A stretch of DNA of 18,378 bases, taken from NCBI GenBank assembly GCA_036010965.1, contig DASCMO010000031.1, positions 1-18,378 of the forward strand, in the 5' to 3' direction. Source of the DNA: GCA-2686265 sp036010965. Lineage in GTDB: Bacteria; Planctomycetota; UBA1135; GCA-002686595. The position numbers and the translations under genes are program-made. The first letter of the stretch is position 1; each line of letters opens with the position of its first letter. Under the pieces are notes generated by a model that saw only the letters and a list, made by a program, of their open reading frames with translations, was not told where the DNA came from and did not search any database. Shown piece by piece: positions 1 through 7,503 of the stretch.

Positions 1-782
1 TTCAGGTCCGAGGTCGCGAAGTTGCCCGAGTCCAGCAGCACGAGCGGCCGCAGGTCGGGGGGGATGACCGGCACCACGTCCATGACCATCCACTCGGAGT
101 TGTTGCCCGAGTCGCGCAGCATCTCCACGGTCCGCAGGCGCTTGATGATGTCCTTCTGGCGCTGCTTCGAGCGCGTGGACAGCAACTCTTCCCGGAGCTC
201 GTCCGAGGTCTGCTGAAGGTCGAGGCGATTTAGCATCTTTCGCACGTCCTCGTCGCCCATGTCGGCGTCGAACTCCGACCCGTACTTGGCGCGCGCTTGA
301 CGGAACTCCTCCTCCGTCATGAGCTGGTACTCTTCCAAGGGCGTGTCGCCGGGATCGACGACCATGTAGTCCTGGAAGTAGATGACGCGTTCGAGGTGCG
401 CCACCTTGACGCCCAGCAGGTTTCCAAGGCGCGAGGGCATGGCCTTGAAGAACCAGATGTGAGCGGTGGGCGCGGCCAGGTTGATGTGGCCCATGCGCTT
501 GCGGCGCACGCGGCTGTGGGTGACCATCACGCCGCACTTGTCGCAGACGATACCCTTGTGCTTGATTCCCTTGTACTTGCCGCAAGAGCACTCCCAGTCC
601 CGTTCGGGGCCGAAGATGCGCTCGCAGAACAGACCGTCGCGCTCCGGACGGTAGGTCCGGTAGTTGATGGTCTCGGGCTTCTTGACCTCGCCGAAAGACC
701 AGGACCTGATGTCCTCCGGAGAGGCCAGGCCGATCGTGACGCTGCCGTAGTCGTTGACTCTGTTGTAGATTGAATCGGCCAT
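1..782 (-). CDS. rpoC: RNA polymerase subunit beta' (RpoC), N-terminal part
   Basis: This is the amino-terminal 260 codons of the largest catalytic subunit of RNA polymerase; the rest lies beyond the left edge. The protein begins MADSIYNRVNDYGSV from the ATG at 782. The zinc ribbon that clamps DNA is visible at about residues 65-83 as CSCGKYKG followed by CDKCGV, and the family segments RMGHINLAAP, IWFFKAMPSRLGNLLG and VIPPDLRPLV follow. It lies 166 nt downstream of the rpoB stop and is presumably co-transcribed with rpoB. No Shine-Dalgarno sequence precedes the ATG; instead the leader holds one arm of an inverted repeat whose other arm overlaps the rpoB stop. The identification is certain. 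The start is well supported because the conserved N-terminus begins there. Confidence 0.97.
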   Translation of the reverse strand, partial: MADSIYNRVNDYGSVTIGLASPEDIRSWSFGEVKKPETINYRTYRPERDGLFCERIFGPERDWECSCGKYKGIKHKGIVCDKCGVMVTHSRVRRKRMGHINLAAPTAHIWFFKAMPSRLGNLLGVKVAHLERVIYFQDYMVVDPGDTPLEEYQLMTEEEFRQARAKYGSEFDADMGDEDVRKMLNRLDLQQTSDELREELLSTRSKQRQKDIIKRLRTVEMLRDSGNNSEWMVMDVVPVIPPDLRPLVLLDSGNFATSDL

Positions 783-784
783 GG

Positions 785-954
785 TCTAGGAGTCCGTTGG
801 AGAGGTGCTCTGGATGCCAGGGCGAGCGCATCCGCACTGGATCGGTGCCTGGAGACGCAGGCGAATCGGAGGATTAGGCGAGGCTTCGAGGTGCCGTGCC
901 GGTGTGGAGGAGGTTGTCATGGTGCTGAATGACGTCTTCAATGGACTCCTAGAG
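785..954 (-). repeat. 11-bp inverted repeat spanning the rpoB-rpoC spacer
   Basis: The arm at 785-795 (TCTAGGAGTCC on the plus strand) is the exact reverse complement of the arm at 944-954. In the transcript one arm covers the rpoB stop codon and contains AGGAG. The other lies a few bases before the rpoC AUG and contains CUCCU. The loop is 148 nt. The repeat is seen directly; any role in coupling rpoC translation to rpoB translation is inference. Confidence 0.6.
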
Positions 955-3900
955 CGTCGAGGCCTTCTTGTTGAGCTGCATGTTGAGCCCCAAGCCCTTG
1001 ATCTCGTTGGTCAACACCTCGAATGAGACCGGGGTCCCGGGTTCGAGGATGTTGAGCCCCTTCACCATCGATTCGTAGATCTTCGTCCGACCGTCCACGT
1101 CGTCGGACTTGACGGTCAGTTGCTCCTGCAGGATGGCTGCGGCGCCGTAGGCTTCCAGAGCCCAGACTTCCATCTCGCCGAAGCGCTGCCCGCCGAAGCG
1201 AGCCTTGCCGCCCAACGGTTGCTGGGTGATCAGGCTGTAGGGTCCCGTGGCGCGCGCGTGCACCTTCTCGTCGACGAGGTGGTGGAGCTTCAGCATGTAC
1301 ATCACGCCCACGGTGACCTCTTGCTCGAAGGGACTTCCCGACCGACCGTCAAAGAGGGTGAACTTCCCGGTGGTCGGGAGGCCCGCACGCTCCAGCATGG
1401 CCTCGATCTCCTCTTCCTTCGCCCCATCGAATGCCGGCGTGTTGCACCGGATCCCGAGGTGGCGGGCGGCGAGACCAAGGTGGGTCTCGAGGATCTGCCC
1501 CACGTTCATGCGGCTGGGCACGCCCAGGGGGTTGAGGACGATGTCCATCGGCGTCCCGTCCTCGAGGTACGGCATGTCCTCAATCGGAACGATCTTGGAG
1601 ATGACGCCCTTGTTGCCGTGACGGCCGGCCATCTTGTCTCCGACGCGCAGGTTGCGCTTCGTGGCGAGGTAGACCTTGACCATCTCCAGCACGCCGGTGG
1701 GGAGCTCGTCCCCTCGACTGAGTCGGTTGACGACCTTGTTCTTGTCGCTCTCCTTGTCGTCGATCTTCGCCTGGCATACGTTGATGATCTCCTGCGCTCG
1801 AGCCACTTTCTTGGCGTCGGAGGCGGCCTCCATGGCAGCGACGCTCAGGAGCCGGATGCGCCGCAACTCGTCGTAGGTTGAGGTGTCGTCGAGGTCCACC
1901 GGCTTGCCGGTCAGGTCGTCTATGACGGGCTCGCCGAGTGCGGTGGTGACGCCCTCGAGCATGTTCCCGCTGTGGACTCTCAAGGCCCGCAGGAACTCCA
2001 TCTCGGCCTCGCGGATGACGCCCAGGGCCTTGGCGCGCTCGGCGTCGGTCAGGTTCACTCGACGCGAGAACTTCTGCGCGTCGATCACGACGCCGCGCGT
2101 TCCCGGAGGCATGTTCAGGGAAGCGTTCTTCACGTCCACCCCGGCCTTGCCAAAGATCGCGTGCAGGAGCTTTTCCTCGGGGGTGAGTTCGCTCTTCGAT
2201 TTGGGGGCGACCTTCCCGACCAGGATGTCCCCCGCCTCGACGAAGGTGCCGATGCGGACGATCCCGGTCTCGTCGAGGTTCACCAGGGCCTTCTCCCCGA
2301 CGTTGGGGATGTCGCAGGTGAACTCCTCCTTGCCGAGCTTCGTCTCGCGGATCTCGACCTCGTACTCCTCGATGTGGAGCGAGGTGAAGACGTCCTCGCG
2401 CACGAGGCGCTCGGAGACCAGGATCGCGTCCTCGAAGTTGAAACCATCCCAGGTCATGAATGCCACGAGCAGGTTCTTGCCGAGGGCGAGCTCCCCGCCG
2501 CGGGTGGCGGCACCGTCCGCAAGGAGGTCGCCGGCCTTGACCTTCGTGCCCTCCACCACCATCGGGCGATGGTTCTGAGTGGTGCGATCATTCAGGCCAC
2601 GGAACTTGGCCAGCTCGTAGGTATCTTCGCCGACGATGATCGTGTTCGAGTCCACATAGTCCACCTCGCCATCAGTGTTGGCGTAGAGCGGCATATTCGA
2701 GTTACGCGCGACGATCTCCTCCATCCCCGTGCCCACAACGGGCGGGTCGGCGATAAGGAGAGGGACGGCCTGGCGCTGCATGTTCGAGCCCATCAGCGCC
2801 CGGTTGGCGTCATCGTGCTCGAGGAAGGGGATCAGCGCTGCGGACACGCCGATGATCTGACTCGGAGAGACGTCGACGTAGTCGACCTCTTCCGGGGGTA
2901 CCTCGATGTTGTCGCCATCGCGGCGAGCGAGCACTTTTTCCGAGATGATCTGCCCCTTGTCGTCGAGGACCACATCGGCCGGCGCCATCACGAGGCCAAC
3001 CTCCTGGTCCGCTCGCAGATAGACGACCTTCTTTGCGAGCTTGCCCTTGTTCACCTTCCGGAAAGGCGCCGTGAGGAAGCCGTAGTCGTCGAGGCGGGCG
3101 TAGAGGGCCAGGGACGAGATCAGTCCGATGTTCGAGCCCTCGGGGGTCTCGATAGGGCACAGTCGGCCATAGTGCGAGAGGTGCACATCGCGCACGTCGA
3201 AGCCGGCGCGCTTGCGGTTGAGGCCGCCCGGGCCGAGGGCGGACAGGCGCCGCTCGTGGGTGAGCTGGCTGAGCGGGTTGGCCTGGTCGACCACCTGGGA
3301 GAGCTCGCTCCTTCCGAAGAAGTAGTCGACCGCGCTCGAGAAGGTCTTCGAGTTGATCAGGGTGCGCGGAGAGACCGTCTCGGCGTTCTCCAGGTTCATG
3401 CGCTCCTGCGCCGTGCGCTTGAGCTTGAGCAGTCCCTTGCGAAACTCCTCCCCCGCCAACTCCGCGATCGTCCGCACGCGACGGTTGCCGAGGTTGTCGA
3501 TGTCATCGACCTCGCCTTCCCCGCTGCGCAGCCCGATCAGGTAGCGGATCGAACCGATGATGTCCTGGGGCTTGAGAACCTGCGTGTCCTCCGGGATGTC
3601 CTGGTTGAACTTCCGGTTGAGGCGAAAGCGACCGACCCGTCCCAGGCGGTATCGCTGCGCGTCGAAGAACTTCTCATGGAAGAGGTCGCGGGCCTTCTCG
3701 AGTTGCACCGGGTTGCCGGGGCGCAGGCGCCCATAGATCTTGAGCAGCGCCTCCTCGTGGCTCTTGGTGGGGTCCTCGTGCATCGAGTTGACGATCAGGA
3801 GATCGATGTCCTCGACGTCTCCGGCGATGATCTCGACCTCTGACAGATCACTGGCCGCGATCTCGAGGGCCGCGGTCTCCGGAATGATCTCGCCCGAGGG

Positions 3901-4680
3901 GACGAGGACCTCCCCGGTCTTGAGGACCACGATGTCCCCCACGGCGACCTTGTCGGTGATCAATTTCGCGAAGGCCTTCTCAGTCTGAGACTTGGTCTTC
4001 TTGACGCGCTTGGTCTTGTAGAAGTGGCGCAGAATGTCGCGGTCGCTCCCGAGGGACTCGTCCAGCGCGCGCAGTAGGGTGATGGCCGAGAACTTGCCCG
4101 ACTGGTCGATGCGGACCTGAAGGGCGTCCTTCTTGGTCACGTTCAACTCGACCCAGGACCCGCGCTCGGGGATGATCCAGCAACTGTGGAGGCGGCGCGT
4201 GTCGGATGCGCTCGCCTGGTCGCAGGAGAAGTCCACACCCGGAGAGCGGTGCAACTGGCTCACGATGACGCGCTCGGAGCCGTTCACAATGAACTCCCCG
4301 CCGCCGATCATGATCGGGATCTCCCCCAGGTAGACCTCTTCCTCGACGGCCTCGGTCTTGATCAGGCGCAGGCGCACCTTGAACGGATAGCCGTAGGTCA
4401 GCCTCAGCTTGCGGCACTCGTCGATCGTGTAGCGGGGCCGACCGAGCTCGTACCCGACGTATTCCAGACAGAGGGTCTTGTCGTAGGAATAGATCGGAAA
4501 GATCTCGCCCAAGAGCTTCTGGAGCCCGAACTCGGGGCGGTTCGCCTGGGGGACGTCCCGTGCGATGAACTCGGTCCAGGCCCGGGTCTGGGTCTCAACC
4601 AGGTTGGGCAGGTCGAGGATCGCGGGGTACCGACCGAAGGTCTTGACGGAAGTTTTGACGGGAACTGTAGTTGCTGTCAT
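949..4680 (-). CDS. rpoB: RNA polymerase subunit beta (RpoB)
   Basis: This is the second-largest subunit of RNA polymerase, which forms the catalytic cleft with beta'. It has 1243 residues from the ATG at 4680. That start gives MTATTVPVKTSV followed by the conserved FGR...PNLVETQ segment; the reading frame is open 34 codons further up, but that extension looks unrelated to the family. The rifampicin-binding region is at about residues 457-485 (LSQVVDQANPLS, THERRLSALGPGG), followed by YGRLCPIETPEGSNIGL. The catalytic-site segment GDKMAGRHGNKGV and the C-terminal GGQRFGEMEVWALEAYGA are present and intact. Residues matching E. coli D516, H526 and S531 are retained, but 510, 514, 515 and 518 differ. 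A 381-nt spacer separates it from rplL. No Shine-Dalgarno sequence is visible before the start. The product is certain; the exact start is likely. Confidence 0.97.
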   Translation of the reverse strand: MTATTVPVKTSVKTFGRYPAILDLPNLVETQTRAWTEFIARDVPQANRPEFGLQKLLGEIFPIYSYDKTLCLEYVGYELGRPRYTIDECRKLRLTYGYPFKVRLRLIKTEAVEEEVYLGEIPIMIGGGEFIVNGSERVIVSQLHRSPGVDFSCDQASASDTRRLHSCWIIPERGSWVELNVTKKDALQVRIDQSGKFSAITLLRALDESLGSDRDILRHFYKTKRVKKTKSQTEKAFAKLITDKVAVGDIVVLKTGEVLVPSGEIIPETAALEIAASDLSEVEIIAGDVEDIDLLIVNSMHEDPTKSHEEALLKIYGRLRPGNPVQLEKARDLFHEKFFDAQRYRLGRVGRFRLNRKFNQDIPEDTQVLKPQDIIGSIRYLIGLRSGEGEVDDIDNLGNRRVRTIAELAGEEFRKGLLKLKRTAQERMNLENAETVSPRTLINSKTFSSAVDYFFGRSELSQVVDQANPLSQLTHERRLSALGPGGLNRKRAGFDVRDVHLSHYGRLCPIETPEGSNIGLISSLALYARLDDYGFLTAPFRKVNKGKLAKKVVYLRADQEVGLVMAPADVVLDDKGQIISEKVLARRDGDNIEVPPEEVDYVDVSPSQIIGVSAALIPFLEHDDANRALMGSNMQRQAVPLLIADPPVVGTGMEEIVARNSNMPLYANTDGEVDYVDSNTIIVGEDTYELAKFRGLNDRTTQNHRPMVVEGTKVKAGDLLADGAATRGGELALGKNLLVAFMTWDGFNFEDAILVSERLVREDVFTSLHIEEYEVEIRETKLGKEEFTCDIPNVGEKALVNLDETGIVRIGTFVEAGDILVGKVAPKSKSELTPEEKLLHAIFGKAGVDVKNASLNMPPGTRGVVIDAQKFSRRVNLTDAERAKALGVIREAEMEFLRALRVHSGNMLEGVTTALGEPVIDDLTGKPVDLDDTSTYDELRRIRLLSVAAMEAASDAKKVARAQEIINVCQAKIDDKESDKNKVVNRLSRGDELPTGVLEMVKVYLATKRNLRVGDKMAGRHGNKGVISKIVPIEDMPYLEDGTPMDIVLNPLGVPSRMNVGQILETHLGLAARHLGIRCNTPAFDGAKEEEIEAMLERAGLPTTGKFTLFDGRSGSPFEQEVTVGVMYMLKLHHLVDEKVHARATGPYSLITQQPLGGKARFGGQRFGEMEVWALEAYGAAAILQEQLTVKSDDVDGRTKIYESMVKGLNILEPGTPVSFEVLTNEIKGLGLNMQLNKKASTL

Positions 4681-5061
4681 TTGAGCCACTGACCAACTGG
4701 GCCGGATCGCGGTAGTGTCGCTTGCTCGATGCCGGCGGACCGGATGGAAAGAGGGCGCTCCGAAGCCAGAGATCGCTGCCACGAACGCTGCCCGGATCCC
4801 GGCGCCACGCGCCGGTCCCGAGGCCTCGTCCGAACCTACGGCCTGGCCTGAAAGAGCCCGAGAATCGACTGTAGAGCGGAACGCGCCGGCTGGGAGGGGT
4901 CCCGACCGACGATGCGCTCCGTTCGATGATTGCTAGAGATGCCAGCAGAGATCACCCCCCAGACCCCGCGCGGCGGGATCTGAGAGTCAGTACGGATCAC
5001 GAGACCCGAAGTGTGACGCTGGGCCAGCATTCTGTGGTGTGGGGGGCCAGGTGCCGTCGGG
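4681..5061 (-). other. 381-nt rplL-rpoB spacer with a GC-rich hairpin
   Basis: No convincing gene lies in this stretch. It holds a 7-bp perfect hairpin with a 3-nt loop at 4799-4815 (CCGGCGC, CAC, GCGCCGG) and a weaker 5-bp hairpin at 4965-4977. Neither is followed by a U-run in the direction of transcription, so they do not look like intrinsic terminators. In E. coli the corresponding spacer carries an attenuator and an RNase III site that set the ratio of L7/L12 to polymerase. A similar role here is possible but is inferred from position only. I found no clear -35/-10 pair for a separate rpoB promoter. Confidence 0.5.
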
Positions 5062-5460
5062 CTACTTGACCTCGACGGTCGCGCCGGCGGCCTCGAGCTG
5101 GCTCTTGAGCGCCTCGGCCTCGTCGGCCGGGATGCCCTCCTTGACCGGAGCGGGGGCCTGATCCACCAGACCCTTGGCCTCCTTGAGGCCCAGGCCGGTG
5201 ATCGCGCGGACCTCCTTGATGACCTGGATCTTCTTGTCGCCCACAGCCTGGAGGATGACGTCGAAGGCGGTTTGCTCCTCTTCGCCACCTCCGTCACCGC
5301 CGGCGGCGGCAGCGACGGCCACAGGGGCGGCCGCGCTCACTCCCCACTTGTCCTCTAGATGCTGGACGAGCTTGGAAGCCTGAAGAAGGGTCAGGTCGTC
5401 GAGTTGGTCAGCGATGGTCTGGAGCTCGGATTCGAGCTCGACGGTTGCCTCATCGGACAT
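5062..5460 (-). CDS. rplL: 50S ribosomal protein bL12 (L7/L12)
   Basis: This stalk protein recruits and activates translation GTPases on the large subunit. It has 132 residues. A dimerisation domain at about 10-40 (LDDLTLLQASKLVQHLEDKWGV) is followed by an Ala/Gly hinge at about 42-62 and a globular C-terminal domain at about 64-132 (FDVILQAVGDKKIQVIKEVR, GLGLKEAKGLVDQAP). The frame also offers GTG at 5469, but AGGAG lies 8 nt before the ATG at 5460, so the ATG is chosen. It follows rplJ after a 138-nt spacer containing a small hairpin. The acidic lead-in of roughly 12 residues is a little longer than usual. The identification is certain. Confidence 0.97.
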   Translation of the reverse strand: MSDEATVELESELQTIADQLDDLTLLQASKLVQHLEDKWGVSAAAPVAVAAAAGGDGGGEEEQTAFDVILQAVGDKKIQVIKEVRAITGLGLKEAKGLVDQAPAPVKEGIPADEAEALKSQLEAAGATVEVK

Positions 5461-5514
5461 GTCAGTCACTCCTGGAGAAGAATCGTCTACGGAACTTGAA
5501 GGGAAGAGGGGTCG

Positions 5515-5530
5515 CCACCATCGGTGGTGG
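5515..5530 (-). other. Small hairpin in the rplJ-rplL spacer
   Basis: A perfect 6-bp stem with a 4-nt loop (CCACCA, CCGA, UGGUGG in the transcript) lies between rplJ and rplL. No U-run follows it. It may be a processing or stability element. Only the symmetry is observed. Confidence 0.35.
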
Positions 5531-5598
5531 GCGAGTCCGCTCGTGATCGTCGTCGGTGCGGGTCGTTCAGTCTGAGTTGCTGCGCGAAGGAAAGGCGG

Positions 5599-6369
5599 TC
5601 AGGCCTCGTCCTTCTCGGTGTCCTCGGTCTCGGCCGGAGCCTCGGCGGCCTCGGTCTCAGCCGGGGCCTCGGCGGCCTCGGTTTCAGCCGGGGCCTCGGC
5701 GGCCTCGGTTTCAGCCGGCGCCTCGGTGCCCTCGGTCTCGGCCGGGGCCTCGGCGGCCTCGGTCTCGGTCGGTGATTCTGCGGTTTCGGTCTCGGCGGGC
5801 GCCTCCGCGGGCGCCTCCGCGGGCGCCTCGGCGGCCTCGGTATCGAGGGGGCCGCCGGCGTCCACGTGGGCCTGAACCACTCGCGCGAGTCCGCCCGGTA
5901 CGCCGGAGATCACGCAGACAAGGCCGCGAGCGGGTCCGCTCAGGCAACCGAGGATCTTGGAGTGCAGAGTCGGGCGATCAGGGATGGCGGCCAGAGCGAG
6001 TGAATCTGCGGCATCGAGGATCTCGCCCTCCAGCAGCCCGGCCTTGAACTTGACCTTGCCGGCCTTCTTGAGCTCCGGAGCAGCGAGGACCTTGGCGGCC
6101 AGGATGGCCTGCTCGGCGTCCCCGTAGGCCAGGGCCGTGCTGCCCGTGTAGGTGTCCTCGGGGAAGGTGAGCCCGCGCTCGGTCATCACGCGCTTGGCGA
6201 GGTTGTTGCGCACCATGCGAAACTTGACGCCATGGCCAGCAAGTTGCCCGCGCACGTCCTCGGTTTCCGCCACGGTCAGGCCGGCGAAGGAGACGAGGAG
6301 CATGCCCTCGACATCCGTGAGCTCGTGCTCGAGTTCCTTGCAGATCAGCGTATTGACGAGGTTTGCCAT
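5599..6369 (-). CDS. rplJ: 50S ribosomal protein uL10 with a long repetitive acidic C-terminal tail
   Basis: L10 anchors the L12 dimers to the large-subunit stalk base. The first ~175 residues are a normal L10: ELEHELTDVEGMLLVSFAG, VRNNLAKRV, a conserved GSTALAYGD segment and a C-terminal region that would form the L12-binding helix. The protein has 256 residues against a usual 165-180, because residues about 176-256 are a low-complexity tail rich in Ala, Pro, Glu and Thr. Five consecutive 9-residue units of the type AAEAPAETE occupy residues 205-249. The start is ATG 6369, 3 nt after the rplA stop, with GGAG 7 nt upstream; GTG 6372 is an alternative. The tail stays in frame to its stop with codon use like the neighbours, so it is probably translated. 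Its role is unknown. Confidence 0.95.
   Translation of the reverse strand: MANLVNTLICKELEHELTDVEGMLLVSFAGLTVAETEDVRGQLAGHGVKFRMVRNNLAKRVMTERGLTFPEDTYTGSTALAYGDAEQAILAAKVLAAPELKKAGKVKFKAGLLEGEILDAADSLALAAIPDRPTLHSKILGCLSGPARGLVCVISGVPGGLARVVQAHVDAGGPLDTEAAEAPAEAPAEAPAETETAESPTETEAAEAPAETEGTEAPAETEAAEAPAETEAAEAPAETEAAEAPAETEDTEKDEA
5623..5757 (-). repeat. 27-bp tandem repeat, five copies, inside rplJ
   Basis: Five adjacent 27-bp units encode residues 205-249 of L10. Four read AAEAPAETE and one reads GTEAPAETE. Imperfect shorter copies continue on the N-terminal side to about 5840. The units differ at a few third positions, so the array is not a very recent identical expansion. Because the unit is a multiple of three, copy-number changes would lengthen or shorten the tail without breaking the frame. 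Confidence 0.85.
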
Positions 6370-6372
6370 CAC

Positions 6373-7056
6373 CTAGCTCCCGTGAGAGATCCAGAGGCCC
6401 GGACCCATGGAGGTCGAGACGCAGATGCGCCGGACAAAGGTGCCCTTGACCGTGGCCGGGCGCATGCCCGTCACGTGATCGACGAAGGTCGTGAGGTTCT
6501 CGACGAGGGCATCCGTGGAGAAGGAGCGCTTGCCCACCGCCGCGTGTACGTTGCCGCCGTCGTCCGTGCGGAACTCGACCTTGCCCGCCTTGAAATCAGA
6601 GACGGCCTGGGCGACGTCCGGCGTCACCGTGCCGGACTTGGGGCTCGGCATCTTGCCTTGCGGGCCGAGGAGCTTTCCGAGCTTGCCGACGTGCTTCATC
6701 ATGTCGGGGCTGGTGATGACGATGTCGAAGTCCATCCAGCCGCCGGCGATCTTGTCGGCGAGGTCCGCGGAGCCCACGTGGTCCGCTCCCGCCTCACGCG
6801 CGGCGTCGGCCTTGTCTCCCTCGGCAAAGACGACCACGCAGATTGACTTGCCGAGCCCGTTGGGGAGCGAGACGGCGCCGCGCACCAGCTGCTCCGACTT
6901 GCGCGGGTCAATCCCCAGGCGCAAGACGACCTCCACGGACTCGTCGAATTTAGGGGCAGGCAGGCTCTTGAGCACGTCCAGAGCCTCGACGGGCTCATAG
7001 ACGCGTTCCCTGTCCACCTGGGCCACGGCCTCGTTGTATCTGCGACTGCGCTTCAC
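6373..7056 (-). CDS. rplA: 50S ribosomal protein uL1
   Basis: L1 binds 23S rRNA at the mobile L1 stalk near the E site, and in many bacteria represses its own operon. It has 227 residues, the usual length. Family segments include LPNGLGKSICVVVFAEGD, ADLADKIAGGWMDFDIVI, LGKLLGPQGKMPSPKSGTVT and the C-terminal FVDHV...ATVKGTFVRRICVSTSMGPG. The start is GTG 7056, with GGAG 7 nt upstream. It sits between rplK (19 nt upstream) and rplJ (3 nt downstream). No L1-binding mimic was recognised in the surrounding RNA, so autoregulation cannot be judged from sequence. The identification is certain. Confidence 0.97.
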   Translation of the reverse strand: MKRSRRYNEAVAQVDRERVYEPVEALDVLKSLPAPKFDESVEVVLRLGIDPRKSEQLVRGAVSLPNGLGKSICVVVFAEGDKADAAREAGADHVGSADLADKIAGGWMDFDIVITSPDMMKHVGKLGKLLGPQGKMPSPKSGTVTPDVAQAVSDFKAGKVEFRTDDGGNVHAAVGKRSFSTDALVENLTTFVDHVTGMRPATVKGTFVRRICVSTSMGPGLWISHGS

Positions 7057-7075
7057 GATGTCACTCCAAGACCAA

Positions 7076-7501
7076 TCACTCCACGACCTCGATGCCCATC
7101 GAACGGGCCGTTCCGGCGATGATGCGGCAGGCCTCGTCCATCGTTCTCGCGTTGAGGTCCTCCTTCTTCATCTCCACGATCTCCTCCAGGTCCGCGCGCG
7201 TCACCTGGCCCACGATCTCCGTCCCGACAATGCCGGCACCCTTCTCGACGCCCGCCTTCTTCTTCAGCAGCACCGATGCCGGAGGCGACTTCAGGATGAA
7301 GTCGAATGTGCGGTCCTTGTAGACGCTGATCTCGACGGGGATGATCAGACCCATCTGCTCGCGCGTACGGTCGTTGAACATCTTGACGAAGTCAGAGATG
7401 TTCAGACCGTGGGCGCCGAGGGCGGGTCCAACCGGCGGAGCGGGCGTTGCCTGTCCCGCGGGGCAGTGCAGCTTGATCTTTGCTGTCAGTTGCTTGGCCA
7501 T
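7076..7501 (-). CDS. rplK: 50S ribosomal protein uL11
   Basis: L11 binds the GTPase-associated region of 23S rRNA, the thiostrepton site, and is needed for RelA-type stringent signalling in species that have it. It has 141 residues, exactly the family norm. The N-terminal proline-rich segment PAGQATPAPPVGPALG is intact, followed by GLNISDFVKMFND, the DRTFDFILKSPPASVLLKK segment and the RNA-binding C-terminal domain ending ARSMGIEVVE. The ATG at 7501 has GGAGG 10 nt upstream and lies 2 nt after the nusG stop, so the two are probably translationally coupled. Confidence 0.98.
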   Translation of the reverse strand: MAKQLTAKIKLHCPAGQATPAPPVGPALGAHGLNISDFVKMFNDRTREQMGLIIPVEISVYKDRTFDFILKSPPASVLLKKKAGVEKGAGIVGTEIVGQVTRADLEEIVEMKKEDLNARTMDEACRIIAGTARSMGIEVVE

Positions 7502-7503
7502 AC

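Noticed and set aside
1972..3843. 623-codon open frame on the plus strand, opposite rpoB
   Set aside because: It lies wholly antisense to certain rpoB coding sequence. Long antisense frames are expected in GC-rich genes, and its composition (many Val, Asp, Leu, His) is that of a shadow frame.
4681..4782. 34-residue N-terminal extension of RpoB from the GTG at 4782
   Set aside because: The extension looks nothing like the RpoB family, and the conserved N-terminus fits ATG 4680.
4799..4815. Intrinsic terminator between rplL and rpoB
   Set aside because: The 7-bp hairpin is real but is not followed by a U-run on the coding strand, and termination here would silence rpoBC.
5524..6047. Plus-strand frames with Gly/Leu or Arg/Pro repeats opposite rplJ
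   Set aside because: They are other-frame readings of the 27-bp repeat that encodes the L10 tail.
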